This document shows, in pieces, positions 11,719 to 23,710 of a stretch of 64,000 bases of DNA (position 1 is its first letter; the number at the start of each line of letters is the position of its first letter). Where the stretch lies: NCBI GenBank assembly GCA_028023455.1, contig JAQFVV010006643.1, positions 372,001 to 436,000 of the forward strand. The letters run 5' to 3'. The DNA is from Epiperipatus broadwayi. Lineage: Eukaryota; Onychophora; Udeonychophora; Euonychophora; Peripatidae. The notes under the pieces are model-generated. The model had not been told where the DNA came from. It did no database searches and was given only the letters and a program-made list of their open reading frames with translations. The position numbers and the translations under genes were made by a program.

Positions 11719-13960
11719 CATAATTATTCACTAACTAATATTGAATGGTGGATGATTTGGATATGACCTAATTATCTGGGTGGGAAATTTAAAAGCAATC
11801 TGAAAATTCACTTCATCTTAATAGATATTATATATATTTTCTGTAATATTTCATTACGAGAATTTAATAATTTTTTATTAAAGAAAAATGAAGAGAAAGG
11901 CTATAGTAATTTTTGTTTTTTAAAGAAAGACAAAATAATTAAGTGAACAAGTTTGCAAACTGAAACGAAGTAATCAAGTGAACGCATTTAGGAAGGGTAC
12001 ATATTAACTAGATTTGAATTTAGTATAGTAAATACATGATTTGTACAAGGATAATAAATACGTGTACAAATGTGCTCTCACTTTTTCTCCAAATTTATTT
12101 TTTATTCATTATTTTTAATGATGTTTGATTCATGGTTTTATATCCATGCAAAAGCAAATTATATATTGTACCCCTACCCCCCTTCCCAAAGTGAAGCTAG
12201 CTTCAGATCTATAAATTTGAATAATAAAGTTCACTTGTGTTCAAAATCTGATTAATAATAAAAGTAAAAAAAAAAAAAATACTACTGCATCAATAGAGCT
12301 TAGTATAAAATAAGAGCAATAATACAGAAACTGGTCCGCTTTTGCCTCACTGGATTGTCTAATACCAAATAGAGATTAAAGAAATATATGTTGGAAAATT
12401 TCATGTAAAATTTATTTTTAAAAAATTGCATTACTTTTGCTAAAATGCCAAATTTTTTTGCAGTTAGTTTATAATCATGATTTCTACAACATTTAGTTGC
12501 TGATCTACATTGGTAGAAAAGAATCTCATGGTATAGTTTTCAGTAGATTTGCCTACCATAACCAAGACTTAAGATTTGAGGCTTGGCTGGTTAAACATTA
12601 AATTTTTTCAGGGCATAACAGACTTAGAATTTTTGTTTCAGATAGATTTTCAATAATAAACCTAGATGGACATCAGAGAGTGGTTGGTAAATTGGTATTT
12701 AGCATTTTTAGTTATAAAATAAACATTCGGTTTAATCTGAATTGGCCAAAGAGTATTATAACACTATCTTTACTAATAGTAAATGAGATACCATACTCTT
12801 ATAGGTACGGAACTATGGTTTTGTTTATTTTTTTATATATTGCTAGACAAAGCAAACATGTTTAAATTCATTACTTTAAAATGTTTGAAACTTTGACGTC
12901 ATTAGTTTTTAATAGCATACTATGATTACAACACTTATTTGGTATAGTGAAAATGAAATAGAATGTTTTAAAATTATAAAACTAACAATAAGTAATTAAT
13001 GCATAATATTCATGGGCATTATAGTGTTTGCCATTTTTTTCCGAAGAATTCAACAAGCTTTATTTTAACTCAACAGCAATTTAGTTATCATATTTACAAA
13101 ATGATTATCTCCCAAGTAAGATAGTAAGTAAAAAAAAAAAAAACGAGAACAGAAGACTGCTTTGACTCTAACATTTGATATTTATCGATTAATCATACTT
13201 ATTAAGAGAAGAGTATTATTAATGACTAATACAAATTAAGTTGATTTGTTTTGATATAAGAGATACAGACTAGTTTTAGTTATATAAGTTCACAAAAACA
13301 AGTTACGACTCTCATTATATTCTACGCATCAATATTCATTTGCAAATATGATTTATCAATTACTTAGAAATAATTTCAAATAAATACGCTTTCGCGCATA
13401 TATATATATCTTGATACTCTATCATTGTTAATAAAGTACACACTCACAAGAATCAACTCGTGTATCTACGTGATTTATTTTTCCTTAAGACGACTTTAAG
13501 ATCTTCAAATTTCTCGCAAGAGCCAAGACCATTATTGTTTTAATTATCCTTTGGTTTATGTCTCAATTTAAAATTATATATAGAGAAACTCTAATTGCTT
13601 TTTATCTGATAGTTTAATTACATTAATAAACCATAAACACATGTTGGATGAGATTTTTAAATGTTTAAAAAAATTAATGATTTGCGAATTATAATTACTT
13701 TGATAAAAACGGTCATTAATTTTGAAAAGTTTATTATTAATCAGCCTAAACAGAATTAAAATCAGAGATTGCAAATAAGGTAATAAGTTCATTAACTTTA
13801 TTTGCATTTAAAGTAATTAATGCATATACATATAAAATTAATATCATCTTAGGGCTTTCTAAAATTTCTTTTGGCAGTAGATAAATTGACTAGTCGTATA
13901 TATCACAAATTAAAGTTGAAATCCGGGTGCAATATGAAAGTATTTTTTTGATAGTGTAAT
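11719..13960. other. A+T-rich sequence, nothing recognised
   Basis: Contains homopolymer A runs near 12268 and 13130 and a short TA run near 13398, but no frame with a recognisable domain. Confidence 0.4.
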
Positions 13961-13965
13961 ATAGT

Positions 13966-14120
13966 GGTTCCTAACCTTTTTTGGCATGTTCCATCTAAGT
14001 ATTTCTAAAAATCCTGATGCCCCCCCCCCCGTTTTCCGTGACATATAATTCTTATTTATTAAAAAAGTTAACTCTTATTCACATGGAGGAAGCCTAAAAG
14101 GCCAGTAGAAATACAATGGA
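13966..14120. mobile_element. Possible hAT-type terminal fragment
   Basis: The start TAGTGGTTCCTAACCTTTT resembles the terminal repeat of many animal hAT elements (CAGTGGTTC...). A possible partner GTTTCGAACCACTT lies at about 14112-14125. No 8-bp duplication is evident. A run of 12 C at about 14020-14031 lies inside. Confidence 0.3.
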
Positions 14121-14311
14121 GTTTCGAACCACTTAATTTGTTCCAAATAACAATAGAATGGTAATGAGTTACGGTTATCTAAACAGAAAAGACACCGAGA
14201 AGAAGGCATGGAAAGAAGGAAAAAAAAACACTCTTAGCTTAATTTATGAATAGAATAATTAGAGGGCTTTCAAATTCACTATTTATACCTCATTATCTAA
14301 TTGCCCTCCTT

Positions 14312-14451
14312 AAAAATCAAATTGCCAATGTCTTGCGTTGTTAGCCGAGAGGTATCGCAGCTGCCATGCAAGCAAGTAGTTGGTTGCAGACGGTTGTGGG
14401 TTCGCGTCCCGGCCGATGCTATGACATATGGAAAAAAAAAATCAAATTGCC
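14312..14451 (+). mobile_element. tRNA-derived SINE, copy 1
   Basis: A roughly 100-bp body is flanked by a 15-bp duplication AAAAATCAAATTGCC (14312-14326 and 14437-14451). It contains an A-box-like TTAGCCGAGAGG at 14340-14352 and a B-box GGTTCGCGTCC at about 14399-14410, separated as in a tRNA, and ends ATGACATATGG plus an A-run. The D-arm resembles Leu/Ser tRNAs. It has almost no body beyond the tRNA-like part. Confidence 0.85.
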
Positions 14452-15401
14452 TTCCTGTAAGATATGGCTTCCAACATGAAACCCGCTGGTATAATGCTTC
14501 TAAGTAAAGTTAGATTTTTTTTTTCCAAGCAGTCAAACGATATTCAACCTTGCTGGACATTCAACTACTGATCAGTAAATGAATATCTCATTATATGAAA
14601 CTAATGTATAAAATTCCAGATCAATCGATGCTGGTTAGATGAAAGTTAATTATTTAATTGTAATATGATGCAGCCATTATTATTTGCTAGGGAAGTGTAA
14701 CACTTTAATAGGTGCTATCGTAATTTAATGTTTAGAATGCTAGTTAAGTAAGGAGAAGAAAAATTAGAACAAATAATAATGCTTTTTTAAGAAACTAGAA
14801 TTTTGATTAAAAAAACTTTTAATACTGAATTTAGAAATGTATATGAAACAGAAGTTTATATTAATGAAAAAAAAAAAGCAAGAAGTGATTAAAAATTTTA
14901 AAGATGTAGATTTGGAGAGAGAGGATGTAATTTCAATAGAAAAAAATACTTGAATAATTGTAAGATAGAAAACAAGATTTAAAATAAGTTTAGGAGTATT
15001 GAGATAGAGGAAGGTGCAGGTAAAAATATTTATTGAATAAATTGATGTAGAGAAATTAAATGGAATATTTTGTTAAAAAAAGAAAAATAACCTCGGTCAT
15101 TTTGAAAAAATTATCAATAAAAGAAAAGAATTGCGAGTGAAAAAGCAATTATAAAAGTGAAAGAGTTAAAAGCATTTATTAAACAAATGACTTGTGATGT
15201 TGTATTTGGTAAGAAGATGTGCTAATTTACTGCCTATGAGACAATACTAATCGTATTGTTTAATGCTCGGTATGATTGGGTGAAATAGAAGAGTGGTGAT
15301 TTCTAAAGCTCAATGACAATGAATCACCATCCCAATTGTAATTAGTACTTCCAATGCTCGAAACTTTTTGTGAATTTTAAAACAATAAACTATTTACTTA
15401 T
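14452..15401. other. A+T-rich sequence, nothing firmly recognised
   Basis: An A-rich plus strand at 14740-15200 resembles the block at 1390-2200 in style, but I can name no motif. Confidence 0.3.
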
Positions 15402-15783
15402 TTATAATACTAACTATATGGAATTTGGGTTTTCCGTCATCAGATTTTCAATGATATGGATGGCTGAAGAGTTGGAGGTTGGATTAGATTGAAGCCTGTC
15501 CATTAAAGTATAAAGATTTACTATCTTAATATAAACCGAGCACTGATTATATATATATATGTGAGAGAGAGTTAATAATCTAGATCAACTGATGAGTGCT
15601 GTATTAGCATGAAATACTCTATTGATGATTATCTTTTCTATATTTGTGTGGTTATGTGTATCAGTAGTATGAGATACTATGGATAGATGAAAGGTGCTTG
15701 AAAGTCTGAATTCAAATCCCCTATATTTACAATTAAGCTCCAGGTATATGAAGAATACCTGTTTTTTCACATATTATAATACT
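15402..15783 (-). repeat. Foldback repeat family A, copy 2 (inverted orientation)
   Basis: Reverse-orientation relative of 25136-25620. Shared strings include the complement of CCATCCAT...CTTCAGCC at 15460-15475, AAGCCTGTCCATTAAAGTAT at 15492-15511 and AGCATGAAATACTC at about 15607-15620. A hairpin at the outer edge (CAGGTAT...ATACCTG) lies near 15741-15762. A 10-bp direct repeat TTATAATACT borders it at 15402-15411 and 15774-15783. Confidence 0.65.
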
Positions 15784-15801
15784 TAAATATTCGGTAGTCA
15801 C
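15784..15801. other. Spacer between family A copy 2 and Merlin
   Basis: The Merlin terminal repeat begins only 18 bp after the family A direct repeat. Confidence 0.5.
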
Positions 15802-16064
15802 GGATTATTCAACCGATGACGTATTACACTTACCGATTTCCCTTCTGGTAGACATCGTCAATTTTTGCATGACAACATTGTCATGGCAACCAAGTGACTG
15901 GCATGATTAATCCATCAGAGAGTCAATTTTTTTTTTTACCCGTGAGATTTAAAATTCGGAGAGAGGTTTGGGAAATTTTTTGATTTTTCTGTCTATTGTG
16001 ATTTTGCTATCCACGGCAACACAGTTACTTTTTTGAGCTCTTCTACTTTGAGATATTTGTGTTT

Positions 16065-18033
16065 ATGATGGCTGAAGCTACAACAACATTATTTAATTTA
16101 CCGAGTACGGAAGAAAAAACAATCATCTTCTTACAAGACCACGGACTTCTCCCCAAAAGGAAATTGTGTCAAAATGGTCATGAAATGAAGAAATATGTTC
16201 ACAATTTGGGACCCAATTTGATGAAACAATGGTGATGCAATTTGAAAGATTGTCTATCCCAAATTGCAATGAGAAAAGGCATGTGGTTCGATGGCTCCAA
16301 AATTACTTTCGTCACCGCTATACGTTTTATCTACAGTTGGTCCAAACAATTAACATCCATAACATTTTGTGCAGAGGAATTGAATATTTCGGACAAAACT
16401 GTTATCGATTGGAACAACTACCTCCACGAAGTTTGTACCTGGAGATTGTTAAGAAATGAAAGGTGGAAAATCGGAGGTCCCAACGCAATTGTGGAAATTG
16501 ATGAAAGCCTCTTCACATAACAGAAGAACAATGTCGGAAGAGTCCTACCACAGCAATGGCTATTTGGTGGCATATGCAGAGAGACTGAAAAATGTTTTAT
16601 TGTAGCCATTCGAGATAGAAGTGTGTCTACTCTCATGCAAGAAATTTTGCAAAATGTACATGAAGGCTCGACTATCTACAGTGATTGCTGGAAGGGATAT
16701 AAGAGCAAAGAGTTAGCTGAGGCTGGATATGAACACCATCATGTTAATCACACATACAACTTCGTAGACCCCACAACTGGCATACATACACAAAATATTG
16801 AAAGGTTGTGGGATTTGGTCAAATGGCGCAATAAAAAACACAGAGGGACAGCATGTCAGCACCTGGACTCATATTTGAGCGAGTTTATGTGGAGGCGGTC
16901 ATATAAAGCTGATCCTTTCGCTGCGATTTTGGAACATATATCCCAATTCAGTCCATTTGTAAGTAATTTTAATTTTTTTTCTAATAATTATAATTTTATA
17001 ATTAATTATATTATTGAATATAGACAATAAGTAATCCAAATGCATGTAAAAGTAAGGTTGCCATTAATGCCATATTTGCATTAAATCTTTATTTTAAATG
17101 TACAAAAATTTTTTGGTAATATTTCTACAATGATCAAACTTACACTTAATTACATTTACTTTGTAAATAAATTTTTTAAATCAAATTTGCAATATACAGT
17201 ACCTTTTTAAAATTACCAAATGCATGTAAAAGTATGGCATGTGATAACACGTTTTCTCCAAGATTGCCATTAAAGCCAGATTTGCATTAATTCCGATAAA
17301 GTGTTTTTTATCCGTTTTTTTTTTTTAAATTTACAAAAATTGTTTGTTAATATTTCTACACCTATCAAACTTCCACTTAATTACGTTTAATTTGTAAATA
17401 ATTTTCAATAACTTTTTAAATCAAATTTGCAATATACAGTATGTTTTAAAAAATGCATGTGATAACACATTTTATCCAAGATCGCCATTAATCCCAGATT
17501 CACATTAATTCAGGTAAAGTGTTTTTTATTTATCTGTTTATTTTAAATTTACAAAAAAATTTTGTTAATATTTCTACACTTATCAAACTTCCACTTAATT
17601 ATGTTTAATTTGTAAATAAGTATGTTTTTAAAATTACCAAATGCATGTAAAAGTACTGCATGTGATAAAATGTTTTCTCCAAGGTAACCATTTAAGCCAG
17701 ATTTGCATTAAATCACGTGTTTTTTATTTAGCTGTTTATTTTCAATTTACAAAAAAAATTTTATTTGCACATTTTTTTATATTTTGTATTGATCTTATTT
17801 TGTATGTATATACTATTTCATGCATGTAAATTCTTTTGTTTTTTTGTATTTTTTTTATATTTTCTATGTACTATTTTCATGCATTGTACCTACATTTTTT
17901 TTTTTTTGTATTTTTTTTTCAGGACGAAGAAACATGGTGGTGTTCGTTATCTGCCCGCCATTCCAAGAAGCCATCTAAAAAATCACGTGACCTTATTACC
18001 CTGTTTTTTTTCTTTAATATGTACATTTTTTAA
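16065..18033 (+). pseudogene. Merlin transposase, two exons, two in-frame stops
   Basis: The frame from ATG 16065 runs 298 codons to a strong donor TTT|GTAAGT at 16959. The acceptor, a T-run then CAG|GAC, lies at 17920-17922, and exon 2 (17923-18033) continues in the same phase to TAA. Exon 1 has an N-terminal zinc ribbon (C35, H39, C58, C63). It also has the DDE triad: D146 in EIDES, D207 in YSDCWKGY and E246 in NIERLW. The 298-codon exon plus 36 codons matches the usual size of this family. TGA replaces codon 57 (probably an Arg CGA changed by CpG decay) and TAA replaces codon 152. The catalytic residues are intact, so death looks recent. The C-terminal exon is Lys/Ser-rich. Confidence 0.85.
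16959..17922 (+). other. Probable intron of the Merlin transposase, carrying tandem repeats
   Basis: GT...AG ends with GTAAGT donor and a long pyrimidine tract before CAG. Inside, a unit that includes AAATGCATGTAAAAGTA, GTTTTCTCCAAG, AGATTTGCATTAA and CAAACTTCCACTTAATTA recurs about four times. Unit starts lie near 17038, 17219, 17452 and 17640, giving a period of roughly 180-235 bp. The right third is almost pure T/A. Confidence 0.65.
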
Positions 18034-18108
18034 TTTTTGTATTTTATCATGTGACCTGCGTCACTTTTTTAATTTTTTATATTTTTTATCATATGACCTG
18101 CGTCTTTA

Positions 18109-18306
18109 GGATTATTCAACTGATGACATATTACCCTGAAGGCATATCAGTCTAATCTTGCGGATTTTAACGTACCGTGTTCACGTGATCTGCGGACACA
18201 TTTTAGTGATTACATGTGTCTGCAGATCACTTGGAGACATTATCTTCAAAATTGCAACATCAGACTGATATGCGTTCAGGATAATACATCATCAGTTGAA
18301 TAATCC
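18109..18306. repeat. Merlin-derived palindromic MITE
   Basis: GGATTATTCAACTGATGACA at 18109 is mirrored by the right terminus at 18306, with complementarity continuing for about 55 bp through GGCATATCAGTCT / AGACTGATATGCG. The 198-bp block is thus a complete inverted-repeat element with the same ends as the full Merlin copy. The flanking 8 bases do not match. Confidence 0.75.
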
Positions 18307-19714
18307 ATAAGAACCAAATATTCTTTAGATTCATCATTAAAAAAAAATGCTACCAATTTGTTTTTTTTATTTTTCTTCTATCTTTCATTTTGTAAAAAAA
18401 AGTTGAGGAGTAGAGAGAGAGGGAGTATTGGCATTATAGAGACTATTTTAGTTTTGTTTTTAATTAAATATCATTATTGTTGTATCTCTTTTTTCTTTTC
18501 AAAGTAAAAAAGTACAAAACAGAAAACTGGTGTTACTTTATTAATAAGCAATAAAAAGGCAATGAAAATATAGATTTTTTTGTTTTCATATTTATAAAAT
18601 AAATTTATTATCCTTAGTTATATGTTTTTTTTTTCAGTATTTACATATTACCCTCAAGAATTTAAACATTTATTAAAAACCTGTATAAAGATTGCAGACT
18701 ACATACATAGTGAAGCATGGATAGATGCATGTCGAGACTGAAAACAAAATATTTGAATAAAAAACAAATAGATGTCACTGGTATCTTTGAAAAAAAAATG
18801 TGCTAAGATAGAGTTGAAAGAACAAATTGTTAGAAAATATAACAATAGATGAATATCAAAATATTGTAAAAAATAAATGTATAACTCAGTCAAGATAAGA
18901 ATGTCATAGAAACATGAAAACGAAATGACAGAAACATAAAAACTGGATTGAACTTGGAGACAAATTTATTCTACAATGAACTAATAATGGTTGAAAATAA
19001 AACGATTCTGTCAAATAAATGTGTAGGTGTTTTTAGTTAAGTAGTATGTTTTTAAATTGCTAGATAATAATGAGATTTTTTTATTAATTAAAAATGCACA
19101 AATAATTCATATTCAAATTCTTTCACTATTTCTAGATTTTAACACACATTCTATTCCACAATATAGATTCTATGCTTGGTAATCTATACAATTGAAGCAT
19201 GAATACTGAACTCAAATAAGTACTTAGCCACTCGTACTGGAAATTTTGTGCTGCCGAGTATAGAAATCATCATGGTTTCTAGAAATTGTGCATGATTTCT
19301 GTCATGCTTTTGCAATCTTTATAGTATACAGCAATAATTAAATTCTATAAATTCCATAAATTCTCTTATTAATTATTTTTAAACTACTGAAAAATGAGAA
19401 AGTAGACTTCTACTGGCAAGTTAAAATCAGTTCTCATCTAGATTTAAAGTATTTCACTATTACTTTCACTCACCTGTCAGTTTAATACAGTGGTCAAGTA
19501 ACAGGCTCCCAAACTAAATATTTCCGAAATAAAGATCAGCATATCAATTTTGGTGTTAAGTATGATTAACTTATCAAATATTTATTATTATTTTAGCCGA
19601 TTTTACAAACCGTCTTAATATTTAAATTTACACCATTGTTATATAAACATGCATATTGTACTGGTCTCTTCTTCTTTTGATCACTGAGGGTACCACTAGG
19701 TTACTGGTGATATA
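18307..19714. other. A+T-rich sequence, nothing recognised
   Basis: No frame with a known domain; the sequence next to the LINE start at 19715 shows no obvious target duplication by eye. Confidence 0.4.
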
Positions 19715-21040
19715 TTTTTGTGTGCAGAAAGAAGAGAAGATATGGAAATTATGCTGAGGACATGTGCAAGGGTGGGTAAAGAGATGGAGTTTAAATTTAG
19801 TGAAGAAAAATCAAATGTAATGATGGTTACTATTGGGGAAAGAAAAGATGTAGAATTTTTATTGGGGGATATAAAGTTAAGTGTAGTGAATAGATATAGT
19901 TATTTGGAAATTATCTTAACTTAAATAATCAGAAAAATTGTTTTGATGAATGGGAGAAAAAATTGATAAATGAAGCAAAGAAACGAAAGGCATTGATAAA
20001 GAAATTAACAGTGTTTTCATATAATAAATATGAAGTTGCTAGAATTATATGGAAAGGAGTTGCAGTAGTAGAGTTAACATATGGCAATGATGCATTATGT
20101 GTTAATAAAGGGGTATTAGATTATTTAGAAAAACTACAAAGGGAAGTAGGAAGACATGCATTGGATGCAGATGTATGGACAGCAAGAGAGGCAACTCAAA
20201 GAAAAATGGGATGGTCACATTTTTATATGAGAGATGCAAAAAGTAAAATGAAAATGTTTGGTAGATTGCAGTTTATGGATAATAAAAAATAGCCAAAGTA
20301 GCATTTAATTGGGTTATGAGTAAAAGGCAGGCAACACAATGGTGAGAAAGGTAATACAGTATGCAAAAGATTTGGCTAAAGAATTTATATCAGTATATTT
20401 GTACAAAAGGTGGGATGATTGTGTTAGGAAGATTGTTGAGTATTATAGTGGTAAGGAATGGGATAAAAGAATAGATTTATTAATAAAGGATAGGGATTTA
20501 GAGAGATGGAGAACTAGTATGAAGACTAAAAATAGTTTAAATATATATAGAAGTAAACCGAATATTAGGTGTGAGTTAATATATGATAATAGTAAGGAAA
20601 GTAGTTTATTGTTTAAGGCTCAAATGGTATCTTTAGCAACAAAAGAATATACATGTAAATGGAAAAATATGGGTGATTTAATATGTAAATTGTGTAAGGA
20701 AGGAATAGAAAATATTAGGCATTTGTTAATTGAATGTAAATGCTTGAAAACAGAAATGGTACAAATAATGAAGTTATGGAAGAATAAATATGAAAAAAGT
20801 GATTATACAGAAAGTGGATTACTGTTTTTTATGCTGTGTTTGGGAAAAGATAAGTGGGATTTAGATATAAAGGCTATAGAGTTGACAAAGATTATGTTGT
20901 GAAAGTGGTATGGAGAAGAATATGGGAAAATTTAGAGTAGGGAATGGATGATAAAGTGGCTTACAGGTTTCTCTGGGCATGGTTGCTGAGAGACTCCTAA
21001 GAAGAAGTCACAGTACATCACATCACATCACATCACATTA
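19715..21040 (+). pseudogene. 5'-truncated LINE, reverse transcriptase thumb to 3' end, near-intact
   Basis: This is the best copy of the family. The first frame (19718-19924) gives the post-YADD region with EEDMEIMLRTCARVGKEM-type and FSEEKSNVMMV motifs. The second (19963-20292) covers LTYGND, GRHALDADVWTAREA and MGWSHFYMRDAKSKMKMFGRL. The third (20339-20902) covers VRKVIQYAKDLAKEF and the zinc-knuckle CKLCKEGIENIRHLL...C. Only a few stops and one frameshift separate them, so it is young compared with the RTE relics. The 3' end is a (CATCA)n tail at 21016-21040. The catalytic core, endonuclease and ORF1 are missing, which is usual for 5' truncation during target-primed insertion. Confidence 0.85.
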
Positions 21041-23560
21041 GAAAATTTAAGTTACAGTGATCAAAAGTTAATGATGATGAATGTCACCAGCTAGACCCAG
21101 GGAGAGAAAGAGATCTTCAACATTGTTCAGACAATTGTAAAAAGAAAACAAAGACAAACATTAGCCAAAATAATTTTAAATAACTTCATAATTTATTAAA
21201 TTAAAAAAAAAAATTAAATCTCAAGCACAGGAAAATATAATGTTTGACCTAGATTTCTCTAGTTTATTTATCAAAGAGTGTACATGAGTTTTGAAACATT
21301 AAATACCCTGGAAGATGTTTGTTTTCTCACCTATAATTTAAAAAGTGGAATTTTCCAGTTTCCCAATTTAGAGATTTTAAAAATAAAGCAGTCTTATAGG
21401 GAATACAACAAAACAGAACAGACAAGCTTTCCTTCACCCAGAATAAAGCATCTGGACCAAGAAGGTCATATATCTGCAGAACAGCTCATGATTTACCACA
21501 TTCAAGCTGGTCAAGGTTGATCCAAGACAAGATTATGAAAATAGAACAAGAAAAGATTATGATTGGTAATCATAAATAGAAGAAACAAAATCTCTGATTT
21601 AGAAAAAACAGAACACTATATTCAATAAACTGCCAGCCAAAAGATTTTTGGTCTGCAGGTAATGCAAACTAAGTTTATCTAAATTTATTCTGCAGGAAAC
21701 ACAAGCCAAGCTTATCTAAACTAATTACAGTATAATAAAAGGGACAGGTGAGTTAAAAGAAAATTATGAATATCTGCCAAAGCATTTATTAAGGGTTAGT
21801 AATATAAAAAGAGAACAAGAAGCATATAAAGTAGAACCTCACAATACATTCTTGGATAAATAAAATTAAAAAAAAAACAAAGATGGAGTCTTAAAACTAA
21901 GAGTCCACTGTATAAACACATAAGATAATTAAAAGCATTAAAGAAATATTCAAAACTTACAATAAATACATTATCATTTAAGATTAAGCTGAGACGTTGA
22001 CAGAGACTTAAACCCTGATTAGAATATGAAAACTTTTTACCTAGAGTCATAAGGTTAGCTCTGGTGGATGTCTTTTGGCAGCACACACAATTTATTTCAC
22101 TTTAAAGTTCCAATGAAGATTTCATTTTCTATTTATATGTTCAGGAGTCTGAAGGTAATCTTAGGTATCAGCTCTTGTTCAGGATTATATGACATGATCT
22201 TGGGGGAACAACTTAGGATCCAGGATCTGTCTTTGGGTTGATTTAGCACTGCATGTTGTAGAAAAGACCCTCATGGCAGGTAATTTTAGCATTTTGTAGA
22301 GAATGATGCTATTTAGCAAATATTGATCTATGGTATGATATCTGCAGAATTTCCTAGCAGCCCACAGAAATCTTTAAAATATAAGGCAACATAGTAAAGG
22401 ATAATATTCAACAAGCAGAATAAAAATGAATAGCCAAATAATAATTTGTCCAAAATCCCAGGATTATTTATATGCACTCTTATCTCCCACATCATCTTTA
22501 ATTAAAAGTTTTGACCAGAGCAAATCTCTATCTCAGACTCAATCTTAATTAAAAATCTGACCAGAGCTCTTATTCAAAATTGATTAAAGAAAAATAAATG
22601 CAAAATCAAGACTCAGCTTTTTTTTCTTTTGAAATAGATTAAAATAAAAAAACAAGAATATAATTAAACTTTGCAAAATTAAAATGCTTTGTTTAAAAGG
22701 ATTAAAACTTTTTTTTATTTAGAATATTTTTACAAATAGATTAAAAAAATAAGTATTGAAAAAAAAAAAATTTTAAACAAAAATCTGTTGCAAATAAAAA
22801 TCACATAATTTTAAAATAAAAATAAATATATGTATGTTATTGCACATACTCTTAATACATAAAAAATAACATACAAGACCTTTAATTCATTTTCTTTTAA
22901 AACTTTATAAAATTAAAAAGTATGAATTTTGTGATGGAACTTTTGAAGTGAATAACACATCCGTGTCAATATATATATAATCCTAAATTGGTAATTCAAC
23001 TGGTTACAAATTATCTTACTAAGCCAAAGACCATGATTCAATTTAAAATGAAACTTGAATATTTATAAACTGTTGATTTTTGACTTATTAAGACTTTTTA
23101 CCATGGTTAATGTTTTATTATGTGAAATTAAAGATTCTTGGATTAATTTTAAAGACAAAAAAATATTCCAAAGTTTATTATTCTATGATAATGATTTATA
23201 TTAATATGAAAATCTTTTCCAAACATGTGAGTATGTTGTGATACTTATTATTAATATTTTAAAAGAAGCAAATGATGGAATAAAAATTTTTTGACAAAAC
23301 TATATGGCAAATGTATATACAAATTCTAAAGTTTTACAAGATGATTGGAGAATGCATTGATAATATTGATACTTATATTAAAAATTACACAATCACCAGT
23401 TCTCAGATTAGTCCTATACGAAATTATTATCAAATTAATTGCAACTTATTTACACTGAACTTTAGATGCAAATCAATTGGAAAAATGATCTAGATTTAAA
23501 GACATTTTAGCATATTGTGTTGAATTTGTATTTTGTAAAAATGCATCGGATCTTATAAGC
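21041..23560. other. A+T-rich sequence, unassigned
   Basis: Contains a local near-duplicate (TTTATCTAAA...CTGCAGG) at about 21655-21722. No recognisable domain in any frame. Confidence 0.35.
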
Positions 23561-23564
23561 ATTT

Positions 23565-23710
23565 CTATAGGATTAAAGCTTTAAATGATCAGAATATAAT
23601 CCCAGAATATTGTCAAATTCTAGAAAAAATCCAACAAAACACAAAAGTAGTGATTAAATTACATGGTAACACTAAAAAAATAATAATGGTATTTTTCTAT
23701 TCTATTGTGT
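23565..23710 (+). pseudogene. RTE-clade LINE fragment (reverse transcriptase)
   Basis: The plus strand at about 23584-23690 reads IIPEYCQILEKIQQNT then KVVIKLHGNTKKIIM. This is the stretch that in RTE reverse transcriptases lies just before the RGVRQGD motif. The frame stops soon after and the rest is not recognisable. Confidence 0.65.

Larger units (their letters stand above)
15802..18306 (+). mobile_element. Merlin (IS1016/ISXO2-related) DNA transposon
   Basis: The element is bounded by inverted repeats: GGATTATTCAACCGATGACG at 15802-15821 and its near-complement ending TTGAATAATCC at 18306. It encloses a DDE transposase of the Merlin type (16065-18033). It is about 2.5 kb. The eight or nine bases on either side do not match, so no target duplication survives; the terminal MITE copy at 18109-18306 may have replaced the original right end. 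Confidence 0.8.

Noticed and set aside
16418-16636. Antisense frame over the Merlin transposase
   Set aside because: Shadow of the sense frame with its DDE motifs.
17037-17760. CRISPR-like array
   Set aside because: Units are about 180-235 bp, diverged and without short uniform repeats and spacers, in a eukaryotic transposon intron.
15802-18033. Bacterial contamination, since the transposase resembles IS1016/ISXO2
   Set aside because: Merlin elements are established in animals; the copy has a GT-AG intron, animal-style A+T composition and surrounding animal repeats.
17641-18109. Hydrophobic frames rich in Phe and Leu
   Set aside because: They arise from the T-rich intron and its polypyrimidine tract; only the 17923-18033 part reads as exon.
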